The notes: generated by a model from the sequence alone, not told the origin. 64,000 nt of DNA from Streptomyces sp. Q6 (GCF_036967205.1 NZ_CP146022.1:5580001-5644000), one strand, 5' to 3'. Positions 18,783 through 28,002 are shown, numbered from the stretch's first letter. Numbers and translations: made by a program.

Positions 18783-19946
18783 TTACCCGACCATTGTGTC
18801 GTGCGGCCCTTGCTCCACGGAGGTCTCCTGCCCGTTACCTCTCTCACCCGCACCGCACGGGCACTCCGGATGCGGCCAGACCGGCCGGGCGTGCCAGTCG
18901 AGGCCCGGCGCCGACGCCTCCCAGCGCGCTCCGGTGCTCGACGGCAGTTCCCCGTCCAGAAAAGCCAGTCCGTGCGCCGCCGCGAGCCCGGCGACCGCCG
19001 TGGCCAGACCCACGTCACAGGCCCCCACCTGGCGCGCGGCACGCCCCGAGCGCCACTGGGCGAGCAGCCGAGGCCACGTCGGATCGCGGTCCGCACGGCC
19101 GAGGAAGTGGCAGTGCGCGCAGCCGGTGCCGCCCGGCAGCACCAGCGGCCCCACGATCCCGGTGGCCTCGACGACCCCCGCGTACAGATGCGGGATGCCC
19201 GCCGCCACCAGGTCCTCGACCGCGGCGGGATCGGGGGAGTGGACCGCGAGTCCGTCCCGCGGAGCGACGATCACCAGGGAGAGGGGCGGCTCTCCCGCTT
19301 CCTCCTCCGCCGGGCGCGAGGCCGTCCTGCGCCGGTCGGGGCGCGGCGGCCGGGCCGGGGCCAGGGCGCGCACCACCCGTCGCGCCGATACGTCCCGGCG
19401 TTCGCCCACCGCCTCCACGCACTGACCGCCGGGAGCCACATCCCACGGTTCGACGCAGCCGCCGTCCCGCACGTCGACATGGCCGACCCCTGCCGAGGCG
19501 AGCACCGAGGCGACGACGGCGCCCACCCGCCCCGCCCCTCTGACCTGAACCCGCATGGCGTGCCGTGCCGCCAGCTTCTGCACGGCCTCGGCCGGTTCGG
19601 ACGTCGTCACCGTCAGCGCGGCGTGGTCGGGGCGCAGCCGGTCCATCACCCGTGACTGGGCACGCAGCGCGTCGGCGGCAGGCCCGCCACCCGTCGCGTC
19701 GTCCAGCAGCCCCGCGCCGGCCAGCCGTTCCAGGAGTGCGTCCACATGGCCGTCGGGCAGGCCCATCTTCCGGGCCTCCTCGCGCAGCAGGGGTACGCCG
19801 CGTGTCCCGTCGAGCAGCGTCATGAAGCTGCCCGTCGCCGTGTCGACCGGACCGACGACCACCGCGTGCGCCGGTGTCATCCCGAACTGCACCGTGTTCA
19901 GGTCGTGCCAGCCGCGCCGCAGCGCCGGCTTCAGGATCGGATGCAT
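18783..19946 (-). CDS. ThiF/MoeB-like protein (E1 fold), stand-alone
   Basis: 387 residues from ATG 19946 with GGGGGGAC upstream. The N-terminal 110 residues resemble a leader-peptide-binding winged-helix region. A Rossmann motif GAGRVGAVVASVLASAG follows, then DGGCVEPWDV, then CAHCH...CPCG, a four-Cys zinc site as in E1-like enzymes. The ATP-contacting Arg of true E1 enzymes is not obvious. Similar ThiF-like proteins assist cyclodehydratases of azole/azoline peptides, but no YcaO gene or precursor peptide is visible here. A housekeeping sulfur-transfer or adenylation role is equally possible. Upstream of the AarF-like gene. Confidence 0.72.
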   Translation of the reverse strand: MHPILKPALRRGWHDLNTVQFGMTPAHAVVVGPVDTATGSFMTLLDGTRGVPLLREEARKMGLPDGHVDALLERLAGAGLLDDATGGGPAADALRAQSRVMDRLRPDHAALTVTTSEPAEAVQKLAARHAMRVQVRGAGRVGAVVASVLASAGVGHVDVRDGGCVEPWDVAPGGQCVEAVGERRDVSARRVVRALAPARPPRPDRRRTASRPAEEEAGEPPLSLVIVAPRDGLAVHSPDPAAVEDLVAAGIPHLYAGVVEATGIVGPLVLPGGTGCAHCHFLGRADRDPTWPRLLAQWRSGRAARQVGACDVGLATAVAGLAAAHGLAFLDGELPSSTGARWEASAPGLDWHARPVWPHPECPCGAGERGNGQETSVEQGPHDTMVG

Positions 19947-20179
19947 GGCTGTCCCCCCCGTGCTGTGCCGTTTCGTCTCTCTGCGACTGATGCGTCGTAC
20001 GCACTTTTCACGTCGTTCGCGTCGATCGATCGCCAGCATGCCGGTTCGGCCGGAAGCGTGCGGAAAGTTGTCCACAGGGCCGGGGGATAGTCGTACGAAT
20101 CAAGCGGCGCGGGCCCGGGAGCACACCGAAGAGTTCTGGAGGCGGGACTTCCGCCCTGCGCAGCGGGTAACGTCGGGGC

Positions 20180-20776
20180 GTGCCCGCCGACCCACTGCAC
20201 CGTGCCACGAACACGCAGCGCAGCACGACCAGCCCGCCGCCAGGCGGTCCGGGGGTGAGCGCGGTCGAGGTCCGCAGGAGTGCGCGACGCCGCAGGACGG
20301 TCTCCGCCTATCGCGAGGGCGACCGCACGGTGGTCCTCATCCCGGCCCGGATGTCGGAGGCCGAGGAACAGCGCTGGGTGAGCGTCATGCTGGACAAGCT
20401 CGCGGCGCAGGAGAGCAAGCGGGTCCTCGGCGACGCGGAGCTGGCCGAGCGCGCCGAGCGGCTCTCGGAGCAGTACCTCGACGGCAAGGCCCGTCCGGCG
20501 TCCGTCCGCTGGGTCACCAACCAGAACACCCGGTGGGGTTCCTGCACCCCGGCCGAAGGCAGCATTCGCCTCTCGCACCGGTTGCAAGGCATGCCCGAGT
20601 ACGTGGTCGACTACGTGCTCCTCCACGAACTCGCGCATCTCTTGGTGCCGGGGCACGGACCGCGCTTCTGGCGTCTCCTTGAGGCGTATCCGCGGACGGA
20701 GCGGGCGCGCGGCTACCTCGAAGGGGTGGTCGCGGCCGACCGGCTGCCGCACCTGCCGACCACGCGCGGCGAGTGA
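20180..20776 (+). CDS. YgjP-type (DUF45/SprT-like) metallopeptidase
   Basis: 198 residues. Zinc motif HELAH (about 149) with downstream GHGPRFW, and the upstream block RWGSC, are typical of the YgjP/M48-related family; no signal peptide, so cytosolic. TAACGT at 20168-20173 ends six bases before GTG 20180, suggesting a leaderless start; GTG 20255 is an alternative that drops a Pro/Thr-rich tail. Function in actinobacteria is not known. Divergent from the ThiF-like gene. Confidence 0.8.
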   Translation: MPADPLHRATNTQRSTTSPPPGGPGVSAVEVRRSARRRRTVSAYREGDRTVVLIPARMSEAEEQRWVSVMLDKLAAQESKRVLGDAELAERAERLSEQYLDGKARPASVRWVTNQNTRWGSCTPAEGSIRLSHRLQGMPEYVVDYVLLHELAHLLVPGHGPRFWRLLEAYPRTERARGYLEGVVAADRLPHLPTTRGE

Positions 20777-20783
20777 TCGTTTG

Positions 20784-20803
20784 CCCGGGTGACTGCCCGG
20801 GCT
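20784..20803 (+). terminator. Short hairpin after the YgjP-type gene
   Basis: GCCCGGG, TGACTG loop, CCCGGGC followed by TTTCT. It starts eight bases after the stop codon. Confidence 0.65.
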
Positions 20804-20947
20804 TTCTCCGGAGCGCCGTCAGGGGCGTCGGCGCGGGGCGCCGCGGACGGTTCTGTACCAGGGCTGTACCGACTTCCTCCGCTTACAGGGTTTGCAGTTA
20901 GCCTGGCGCGACGCAATCACCATCCGGATGGGGGACGGTCGTTACGC

Positions 20948-22578
20948 ATGGCCAGGGAATTCCAACGCGGCCACAAGGCCAAGATCAGTGACCTCACCGC
21001 GGGCACCGATCTGTACGTAGGCGTACAGATCAGCGGCCCCGGACTTTCCTTCGACATCAGTTGCTTCGGCCTCGACGCCGAAGAACGGCTGTCTGACGAC
21101 CGGTACTTCGTCTTCTTCAACCAGCCGAAGACCCCCGAGGAATCCGTCCAGCTGCTCGGCGCGCAGGCCGGTGACACCGAGTCCTTCCGCGTCACGCTGG
21201 ACAAGATCCCGGCGCAGATCCACAAGCTGTCGTTCACCGCGACCATCGACGGTCCCGGCCAGATGTCGCAGGTCGCGCCCGGTTACATCCGGATCGTCGC
21301 CGGTGGCGAGGAGGTCGCCCGCTACGCGTTCGGCGGCGCCGAGTTCACCACCGAGCGCGCGGTCATGCTGGGCGACTTCTACCTGAAGGACGTCTGGCGG
21401 TTCGCGGCCGTCGGACAGGGCTTCGACGGCGGCCTCGACGCGCTGCTGAAGAACTTCGGCGGCGAGGTCGCCGAGGAGGAGCCGGCCGCGGCGCAGCCCC
21501 AGTCCGCGTCCCCCGGCTTCGCGCCGCCCGCCCAGGCGGCCGCGCCGCCCGCCTTCGGGGCACCCGCGGCGGCCGCTCCGGCCCCGGCGCCGCAGGCCTT
21601 CGCGCCGCCGCAGCAGCCCACGCCCCTCCGGCGCCCGCCCCGCCCGTCCACGCGGCGCCCACCATCGTCGCGCCGCTGGCCACGCCGCCCGGTACGGTGC
21701 CGCCGCCTCCGACGCCGGTCGCCCCGAGCCCGTACGGTCAGCAGCCGCAGCAGCCCCCGTTCGGGCAGGTGCCCGGCCAGGGCAGCGCGCCCCTGCCGCC
21801 CGGATACGGACAGCAGCCGCAGACACCGGCAGCGCCGCCCGGATACGGACAGCAGCCGCCCGGCGCACCGTCCCCGTACGGCATGCCCCAGGGAGTCCCG
21901 CAGCAGGCCCCCGCGCCGGGTGTGGCGGCGGCCCTGGAGAAGTACCGCGAGGCGCCGACCGGCCAGCGCTGGACGCTCCAGAACAAGAAACTGATCCGCG
22001 TCGACCTCGGCGCCGGTGGTGACCAGGCCGTGCTCGCGCGGCAGGGCAGCATGGTGCTCTACCAGGGCAAGGTCGATTTCAGCTACAAGGGCGCCGGATT
22101 CGCCGGCCGCATCGTGGGCAACGCCACCGGCCAGGAGATGCAGCTCATGCGCTGCACCGGACGCGGCCAGGTCTTCCTCGCGGAAGAGGCCACCCACCTG
22201 CACCCCATCGAGCTCCAGGGCGACGCGATCTGCGTCTCCGCGGAGAACGTCCTCGCCTACGACGAGACGCTCCAGCACGAGGTCCGCAGGATCGAAGGGC
22301 ACGGCATCCCGGGAGGTGCCCTGTTCGTGATGCAGTTCCAGGGCACCGGCACCGTCGTCGTGAAGACGCACGGCACACCGGTCGTGCTCCCGGTGACGCC
22401 GACGACGTTCGCCGACTGCAACGCGGTCGTGGCCTGGTCGGCGGCCGCGCAGGCGATCGTCTCCAGCCAGGTCCGGATGCGGCGCAACGCGTTCCCCGGT
22501 CACAGCGGGGAGAGCGTCAACCTCCAGTTCCGGGGCGCACCCGGCAACTTCATCGTCGTCCAGCCGTACGAGGTCTGA
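20948..22578 (+). CDS. TerD domain fused to AIM24-like domain (one frameshift near 21625)
   Basis: From ATG 20948 the first about 185 residues are a TerD domain (MAREFQRGHKAK..., calcium-site region FGLDAEERLSDDRYFVFFNQ, ending FYLKDVWRFAAVGQGF). A Pro/Ala/Gln linker follows. As sequenced this frame runs to 21994 in nonsense, while the linker continues in another frame (PYGQQPQQPPFGQ...) into an AIM24-type beta domain that ends at 22578 with NFIVVQPYEV. One extra C in the run at 21623-21626 restores a protein of about 543 residues. TerD proteins bind calcium and occur in tellurite/stress loci; AIM24 domains are poorly understood. It is first of three AIM24 genes in a row. Confidence 0.85.
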
Positions 22579-22589
22579 GGGAGCCCGTC

Positions 22590-23270
22590 ATGAACCAGCC
22601 GATCGCGGGCTTCGCCCCGACCCCGGTAGCCGCCCGCATGGAGAACCACGGCAGCAACATGCTGAAGGTCGCCATGCAGACCGGAAACGACCTCTTCGCG
22701 CGCGTGGGCTCGATGGTCGCCTACGAAGGCTTCGTGCAGTACGAGCCGAACCCGCCCGCCGTACGCCAGATCGCCCGCGACTGGATCACCGGCGAGGGCG
22801 CGCCTCTTATGAAGTGCACCGGTGACGGTCTGCTCTACCTGGCCGACTACGGAGCGGACGTCGTCGTCATCAACCTCGGCGGCGACTCGATCTCCGTCAA
22901 CGGCACCAACCTGCTCGCCTTCGACGCGCACCTCCAGTGGGGCGTCGAGCGCGTGAAGGGCCTCGCCAAGTTCGCGGGCCAGGGCCTGTGGAACATCACG
23001 ATCAGCGGCCAGGGCTTCGTCGCCCTGACATCGCGAGGCGCCCCCATCGTCGTCGACTGCGGCCGCGGCGAGGACGAGACGTACGTGGACCCCGACGCGC
23101 TCATCGCCTGGTCGCCGAAGCTGAAGGTGAAGGGCAAGCGCAGCTTCCGGGCCGGCTCGCTCATCGGGCGCGGCAGCGGAGAGGCCTACCAGATGGGCTT
23201 CTCCGGCGAGGGCATCGTCGTCGTACAGCCCAGTGAGGACAGCACCGACCGTCTCCGAGTCCGGGGCTAG
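22590..23270 (+). CDS. AIM24-family protein, second of three
   Basis: 226 residues from ATG 22590, 11 bp after the previous stop, with GAGGGAG about seven bases upstream. It is an AIM24-type domain: repeated short beta strands, with MLKVAMQTGNDLFARVGSMV at the start, LMKCTGDGLLYLADYG in the middle and GFSGEGIVVVQPSE at the end. No signal peptide or membrane helix. AIM24 is named after a yeast mitochondrial protein; bacterial roles are unassigned. Clearly one operon with its neighbours. Confidence 0.85.
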   Translation: MNQPIAGFAPTPVAARMENHGSNMLKVAMQTGNDLFARVGSMVAYEGFVQYEPNPPAVRQIARDWITGEGAPLMKCTGDGLLYLADYGADVVVINLGGDSISVNGTNLLAFDAHLQWGVERVKGLAKFAGQGLWNITISGQGFVALTSRGAPIVVDCGRGEDETYVDPDALIAWSPKLKVKGKRSFRAGSLIGRGSGEAYQMGFSGEGIVVVQPSEDSTDRLRVRG

Positions 23271-23286
23271 GGGGAGCGAACACACC

Positions 23287-24042
23287 ATGCAGAGCCCGCT
23301 TTTCGCACACGCCGAGCAGCAGTCCCAGGACCGCTACACGGTGCAGAACCCGCAGATGCTGCGGGTCACCCTGGAAGGCCACGACGACATCCTCGCCCGC
23401 AAGGGAGCGATGGTCGCCTACCAGGGGCTGATGGAGTTCGACGGCGAGGTCCAGACGTCGGGGCAGCAGCGCGCACGCGCCACCACCGGTGAGGGCCTCA
23501 GCCTGATGCGCTGCCACGGCCAGGGGACCGTCTACCTGGCGAACCTCGGCCAGTACATCCACGTCGTGGACGTCGAGCAGGACGGCCTGACCGTCGACAG
23601 CAGCTACGTGCTGGCGATGGACTCGTCCCTGCACCACGAAGTCATCGCCGTGGACAGCCAGTTCGGCATCTCCGGCTCCGGCAAGTACCAGCTCAACATC
23701 ACCGGGCGCGGCAAGGTCGCCCTGATGACGTCGGGCCAGCCGCTCATGCTCCAGGTCACGCCCGACAAGTACGTCAACGCCGACGCGGACGCCATCGTCG
23801 CCTGGTCGACCGGCCTGCGGGTGCAGATGCAGGCCCAGACGCACTCCTCGGGCGTGTGGCGGCGCCGCGGCAACACCGGCGAGGGCTGGGAGCTCAGCTT
23901 CATGGGCACCGGCTACGCGCTCGTCCAGCCCAGCGAGCTGCTGCCGCCGCAGAACGCGGTGGTGGGGCAGGGCATCGCCGCGCAGTACGGGATGGGACAG
24001 CAGGGCGCCCGGGGCCAGAACCAGGGCAACGTCTGGAGCTAG
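23287..24042 (+). CDS. AIM24-family protein, third of three
   Basis: 251 residues from ATG 23287, with GGGGGAG ten bases upstream and only 16 bp after the previous gene. AIM24 domain similar to the two before it (LMRCHGQGTVYLANLG, SFMGTGYALVQPSELL), then a short Gly/Gln-rich tail. The three copies are diverged paralogues, not recent duplicates. A perfect inverted repeat terminator closes the operon. Confidence 0.85.
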   Translation: MQSPLFAHAEQQSQDRYTVQNPQMLRVTLEGHDDILARKGAMVAYQGLMEFDGEVQTSGQQRARATTGEGLSLMRCHGQGTVYLANLGQYIHVVDVEQDGLTVDSSYVLAMDSSLHHEVIAVDSQFGISGSGKYQLNITGRGKVALMTSGQPLMLQVTPDKYVNADADAIVAWSTGLRVQMQAQTHSSGVWRRRGNTGEGWELSFMGTGYALVQPSELLPPQNAVVGQGIAAQYGMGQQGARGQNQGNVWS

Positions 24043-24058
24043 CGCCTACGGGTGCATG

Positions 24059-24094
24059 TGTAAGGGGCGGGCGCCATGGCGCCCGCCCCTTACA
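24059..24094. terminator. Bidirectional terminator between the AIM24 operon and the Nudix gene
   Basis: Perfect 17-bp inverted repeat around a central AT (TGTAAGGGGCGGGCGCC and its complement). It lies between convergent genes. Confidence 0.88.
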
Positions 24095-24116
24095 TCTGGG
24101 TCCTCGGACGACGTCC

Positions 24117-24641
24117 TCAGAGGCGCGCCCGCGCCGCCTCCACGAGCCGCACCACCGACGTGTCGGCCACGTCCGCGACCTCGTCGTACGGGAACCAGCG
24201 CAGGTCCAGCGACTCGTCGCTGATGGCCTCCGTGGCGTCCGCCGGGGCGAGCGCCGCGTACTGCGTGTCCAGATGCCACGAGCAGGGCCCGGGGATCGGG
24301 TGCCGGTCCAGCCGGACCGGGCCGCCCGGGAGCAGCGTGAGCCCCGGGATGCCGGACTCCTCGGTCGCCTCACGCAGCGCGGCGGCCGCGAGCGTCGCGT
24401 CGCCGGGCTCGCAGTGGCCGCCCATCTGGAGCCACATCCGCAGCTTCTTGTGGAGCGTGAGCAGCACACGCCCGCGTGCGGGGTCGATCACCAGGGCACT
24501 CGCCGTGAGGTGCCCCGCCGTGCAGGGCTTCCACATACCGGCGTCACCGTGCTCGGACAGATGGTCCAGGTAGACCTGGCGCAGGTCCGGCTGGTCCTCG
24601 TAGCTCTTCAGCACGAGGACCGCGTCGTCGTACAGGCTCAC
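24117..24641 (-). CDS. Nudix hydrolase
   Basis: 174 residues from GTG 24641, whose GTGA overlaps the upstream gene's stop, implying translational coupling. Nudix box: GGHCEPGDATLAAAALREAT followed by EESGI. No zinc ribbon, unlike nudC at 12 kb. A loop WLQMGGH and acidic C-terminal half fit the general NTP/NDP-sugar type, so the substrate cannot be called. Second gene of an operon with the zincin-type protease. Confidence 0.85.
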   Translation of the reverse strand: MSLYDDAVLVLKSYEDQPDLRQVYLDHLSEHGDAGMWKPCTAGHLTASALVIDPARGRVLLTLHKKLRMWLQMGGHCEPGDATLAAAALREATEESGIPGLTLLPGGPVRLDRHPIPGPCSWHLDTQYAALAPADATEAISDESLDLRWFPYDEVADVADTSVVRLVEAARARL

Positions 24642-26104
24642 TTGTCGCCGTCGCCCTCGTCGTCCCGGGAGTCGTTCTCGGAGTCGTCCTTGGAGAGGTT
24701 CGGCTTCTCGCCGGAGCCGCCCGCCGCCGCGTCGCCGAGCATCTTGTCGAGCTCGGAGAAGTCCAGCTGCTCGCGGTGGACGAAGCCGTCCGGGTCGTCC
24801 AGGTCGGACGCCGTCGGCAGCATGTCCGGGTGGGCCCACAGGCCGTCACGGCCGTCCACGCCACGCGCGTCCGTGAGCGACGCCCACAGACGCGACGCGT
24901 CCCGCAGGCGGCGCGGGCGCAGCTCCAGGCCGATCAGCGTCGCGAACGTCTGCTCCGCGGGGCCACCGCTCGCGCGACGGCGGCGCAGCGTCTCGCGCAG
25001 CGCGTCGGCGGACGACAGACGCGGCTTCGCGGCCGCGTGGACCACCGCGTCGACCCAGCCCTCGACGAGCGCCAGAGCGGTCTCCAGGCGGGCGAGAGCG
25101 GCCTTCTGCTCCGGGGTGTCCTCCGGCTGGAACATGCCCTGCTGGAGAGCTTCCTGGATCTGCTCCGGGTTCTGCGGGTCGAACTGGCCGACCACGTCCT
25201 CCAGCTTCGAGGTGTCGACCTTGATGCCGCGCGCGTACCCGTCGACCGCGCCGAACAGGTGCGAGCGCAGCCACGGCACGTGCGCGAACAGCCGCTGGTG
25301 GGCGGCCTCGCGCAGCGCCAGGTAGAGGCGGACCTCTTCCTGCGGCACGCCGAGGTCCTTGCCGAACGCCTCGATGTTCAGCGGCAGCAGCGCGGCCTTG
25401 CCCGCCGGTGCCAGCGGCAGGCCGACGTCGGTCGAGCCGACGACCTCGCCCGCGAGCACACCGAGGGCCTGCCCGATCTGCGAGCCGAACATGGCACCGC
25501 CCATGGAGCGCATCATGCCGATCAGCGGGCCCGCCATGGCCTGCATCTCCTCGGGCAGCACGTCGCCCATGGCCAGGCCGACGCGCTCGGCGACCGGGTC
25601 GACGAGCTCCTTCCACGCCGGAAGGGTCGCCTCGACCCATTCGGCGCGGCTCCAGGCCACCGCCGAGCCCGCGCCCGAAGGCAGCGACGTCGCGTCGTCC
25701 AGCCACAGGTCGGCCAGGCGTACGGCTTCCTCGACCGCGGTGCGGTCGGCGCCGCTCACGCTCGCGTCCTTCACGCCGTCCTGGGTGCCCTGCGACACGG
25801 TCTGGCGGGCGATGTCCTTGGCCATGTCCCAGTTCACCGGGCCGCCCTCGTAGGAGAGCATCTGGCCGAGCTGCTGGAAGGCCGCCCCCAGGTCGTTCGG
25901 ATTCATCGAGCCGAACATGGCCGCGAACGGGTTGTCACCCCCCGCGCCACCCGGGCCGCCCGCGCCGGGCAGGCCCGGGAACCCGAATCCGAAGGGGTTG
26001 GCCGGTCCCTGACCGCCACCGCCCTGCTGGTCCTTCTTCTTGCCCTCGTCGCCGTCGTCCGGCTCCTCCGGCGGAAGGCCGAAACCGAATGGGGTGTCAC
26101 TCAC
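24638..26104 (-). CDS. Zincin-like metalloprotease family (DUF2342, zincin_2)
   Basis: 488 residues from the minus-strand ATG at 26104. It begins MSDTPFGFGLPPEEPDDGDE with a Gly-rich Phe-Gly segment, then a helical domain. The segment LREAAHQRLFAHVPWLRSHL (about 270) is the zinc-motif region of this actinobacterial family, which matches HExxH proteases only loosely. Sometimes annotated as F420-biosynthesis associated, without proof. The C-terminus is acidic and disordered. It overlaps the Nudix gene by four bases. A homologue occupies the same neighbourhood in M. tuberculosis as I recall. Confidence 0.82.
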   Translation of the reverse strand: MSDTPFGFGLPPEEPDDGDEGKKKDQQGGGGQGPANPFGFGFPGLPGAGGPGGAGGDNPFAAMFGSMNPNDLGAAFQQLGQMLSYEGGPVNWDMAKDIARQTVSQGTQDGVKDASVSGADRTAVEEAVRLADLWLDDATSLPSGAGSAVAWSRAEWVEATLPAWKELVDPVAERVGLAMGDVLPEEMQAMAGPLIGMMRSMGGAMFGSQIGQALGVLAGEVVGSTDVGLPLAPAGKAALLPLNIEAFGKDLGVPQEEVRLYLALREAAHQRLFAHVPWLRSHLFGAVDGYARGIKVDTSKLEDVVGQFDPQNPEQIQEALQQGMFQPEDTPEQKAALARLETALALVEGWVDAVVHAAAKPRLSSADALRETLRRRRASGGPAEQTFATLIGLELRPRRLRDASRLWASLTDARGVDGRDGLWAHPDMLPTASDLDDPDGFVHREQLDFSELDKMLGDAAAGGSGEKPNLSKDDSENDSRDDEGDGDK

Positions 26105-26243
26105 GGGAATCCTCGGCTGGTAAGGCCACCGGTTCTGACCCCGGCGGCGACTGCCCGACTACACACCCAGCGTAGACACCATGGCGGGATGTGGCCTCGG
26201 TGCTTCGCCGACTCATGGCCTGCGGCAGGATGGATGCCTCCTG

Positions 26244-26270
26244 GTACGTACGCGTCATACGCGTACGTAC
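26244..26270. promoter_or_regulatory. Perfect 12-bp inverted repeat, putative operator
   Basis: GTACGTACGCGT, then CAT, then its exact reverse complement. It sits 26 bases before the SDR start codon and about 140 bases upstream of the zincin gene. There is no U-tract and no gene ends here, so an operator is more likely than a terminator. Confidence 0.6.
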
Positions 26271-26295
26271 TGAAGACAACCGCTGGAGACGCCCG

Positions 26296-27408
26296 GTGAG
26301 TTCCCCAGATCCGCAGGTTCGCGCAGCGCGAAACCCCTCAACCAGTCCCGCCGTGCGCGGGCCCGTCGTCGCGATCACCGGAGCCGCCTCCGGCGTCGGT
26401 GCCCTGCTCACCGAGCGGCTCGCCGCCTCCGACGCGATCAAGCAGGTGCTCGCCATCGACGAGCGGCGCGGCGAGTGCGCCTCCGCGACCTGGCACATCC
26501 TGGACGTACGGGATCCGGCCATCGCCGAGAAACTGCGCGGCGCGGACGTCGTCGTCCACCTGGCGCTCGACCTCGACCTGGAGTCCGACCCCGCGGCGCG
26601 CACCGCGTACAACGTGCGCGGCACGCAGACCGTGCTGACCGCGGCCGCCGCGGCCGGGGTGCACCGCGTCGTCCTGTGCACGTCGACGATGGTCTACGGA
26701 GCGCTCGCCGAGAACGAACTGCCCCTTTCCGAGGACGCCGAACTGCGCGCCACGGCCGAGGCGACCGGCGTCGGCGACCTTCTGGAGGTCGAGCGGCTCG
26801 CCCGCCGCGCCCCGCGCGCCCACCCCGGCCTGAACGTCACCGTGGTGCGTCCCGCGGTGCTCGTCGGCGGTACGGACACGGCCCTGACCCGGTACTTCGA
26901 GTCGCCGCGTCTCCTCGTGGTGGCGGGTTCACGGCCCGCCTGGCAGTTCTGCCACGTGGAGGACCTGTGCAGCGCCCTGGAGTACGCCGTTCTGGAGAAG
27001 GTCGACGGGGAGCTCGCCGTCGGCTGCGACGGCTGGCTGGAGCAGGAGGAGGTCGAGGAGCTCAGCGGCATCCGGCGCATGGAGCTGCCGTCCGCCGTCG
27101 CGCTCGGCGCCGCGGCCCGGCTGCACCGCATCGGCCTGACCCCCTCCCCGGCCGGCGATCTGGCGTACACGATGTACCCGTGGGTCGTCAGCGGGAGCCG
27201 GCTGCACGACGCCGGGTGGCGCCCCCAGTGGACCAACGAGGAGGTCCTCGCCGAACTCCTCGAAGAGGTCGCGGGGCGGCGCACCGTCGCCGGGCGGCGG
27301 CTCGGCCGCAAGGACGCGACGGCCGCCGGCGCGGCGGGCGCGACCGTGGCCCTGCTGGGTACCGCGGCCGTGGTGCGGCGGGTGCGCAAGGCACGGCGGC
27401 GCATCTGA
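26296..27408 (+). CDS. Atypical extended SDR (NAD-dependent epimerase/dehydratase fold)
   Basis: 370 residues from GTG 26296 with GGAG nine bases upstream. Rossmann motif GAASGVG near residue 22, then DVRD and HLALDLD as in extended SDRs, and STMVYG (Ser of the triad region). Where YxxxK is expected the sequence reads LLEVERLARR, so the catalytic Tyr/Lys pair appears lost. The C-terminus has an Ala/Gly-rich hydrophobic helix and an Arg-rich end (VRRVRKARRRI), like a tail anchor. It may act as a NAD(P)-binding regulator or quinone-linked protein rather than an epimerase. No biosynthetic partner is next to it. Confidence 0.8.
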   Translation: MSSPDPQVRAARNPSTSPAVRGPVVAITGAASGVGALLTERLAASDAIKQVLAIDERRGECASATWHILDVRDPAIAEKLRGADVVVHLALDLDLESDPAARTAYNVRGTQTVLTAAAAAGVHRVVLCTSTMVYGALAENELPLSEDAELRATAEATGVGDLLEVERLARRAPRAHPGLNVTVVRPAVLVGGTDTALTRYFESPRLLVVAGSRPAWQFCHVEDLCSALEYAVLEKVDGELAVGCDGWLEQEEVEELSGIRRMELPSAVALGAAARLHRIGLTPSPAGDLAYTMYPWVVSGSRLHDAGWRPQWTNEEVLAELLEEVAGRRTVAGRRLGRKDATAAGAAGATVALLGTAAVVRRVRKARRRI

Positions 27409-27540
27409 GACGGGCCACCTGCCCGGACACCTGACCGGGCCAGCTGAACGGGCCACCTGTAGGAGGCTCCAATTCGGCACGCGCGCGTGCGGGGGAAAAC
27501 GCTATTCACGGTTGTCGGCGGCGTGCGGCACGATGTGGGC

Positions 27541-28002
27541 ATGGCACCCACCCAGCACGACCACCCCGGTGAGCAGGCGGCGCACGACCCGATCAAGCTG
27601 CTCGCCATCCGTGAGACCCCGCTCTCCATCGACGAGGTCTTCCAGGCCGTCGGCGACGACGCGGCGGGCGGCACCGCGCTCTTCGTGGGAACCGTGCGCA
27701 ACCACGACGGCGGCTCCGACGTCGACCGGCTCGGCTACTCGTGCCATCCGAGTGCCGAGGCGGAGATGCGGCGCATCGCGGAGAAGGTCGTCGCCGAGTT
27801 CCCCGTGCGCGCTCTCGCGGCGGTCCACCGGATCGGTGATCTGACGGTCGGTGACCTCGCCGTCGTCGTCGCGGTGTCGTGCCCGCACCGCGGCGAGGCC
27901 TTCGAGGCGTGCCGCAAGCTCATCGACGACCTGAAGCACGACGTACCCATCTGGAAGCACCAGACGTTCTCCGACGGGACCGACGAATGGGTCGGCGCGT
28001 AG
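27541..28002 (+). CDS. moaE: MoaE, large subunit of molybdopterin synthase
   Basis: 153 residues from ATG 27541. Motifs of MoaE: GGTALFVGTVRNHDGG, LGYSCHPSAEAEMRRI, RIGDLTVGD, VSCPHRGEAFEACRKLIDDL, and the catalytic Lys region VPIWKHQ. With MoaD it adds dithiolene sulfur to precursor Z in molybdenum cofactor synthesis. No moaD or other moa gene is nearby. CACGAT ends six bases before ATG, suggesting a leaderless transcript. Confidence 0.92.
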   Translation: MAPTQHDHPGEQAAHDPIKLLAIRETPLSIDEVFQAVGDDAAGGTALFVGTVRNHDGGSDVDRLGYSCHPSAEAEMRRIAEKVVAEFPVRALAAVHRIGDLTVGDLAVVVAVSCPHRGEAFEACRKLIDDLKHDVPIWKHQTFSDGTDEWVGA

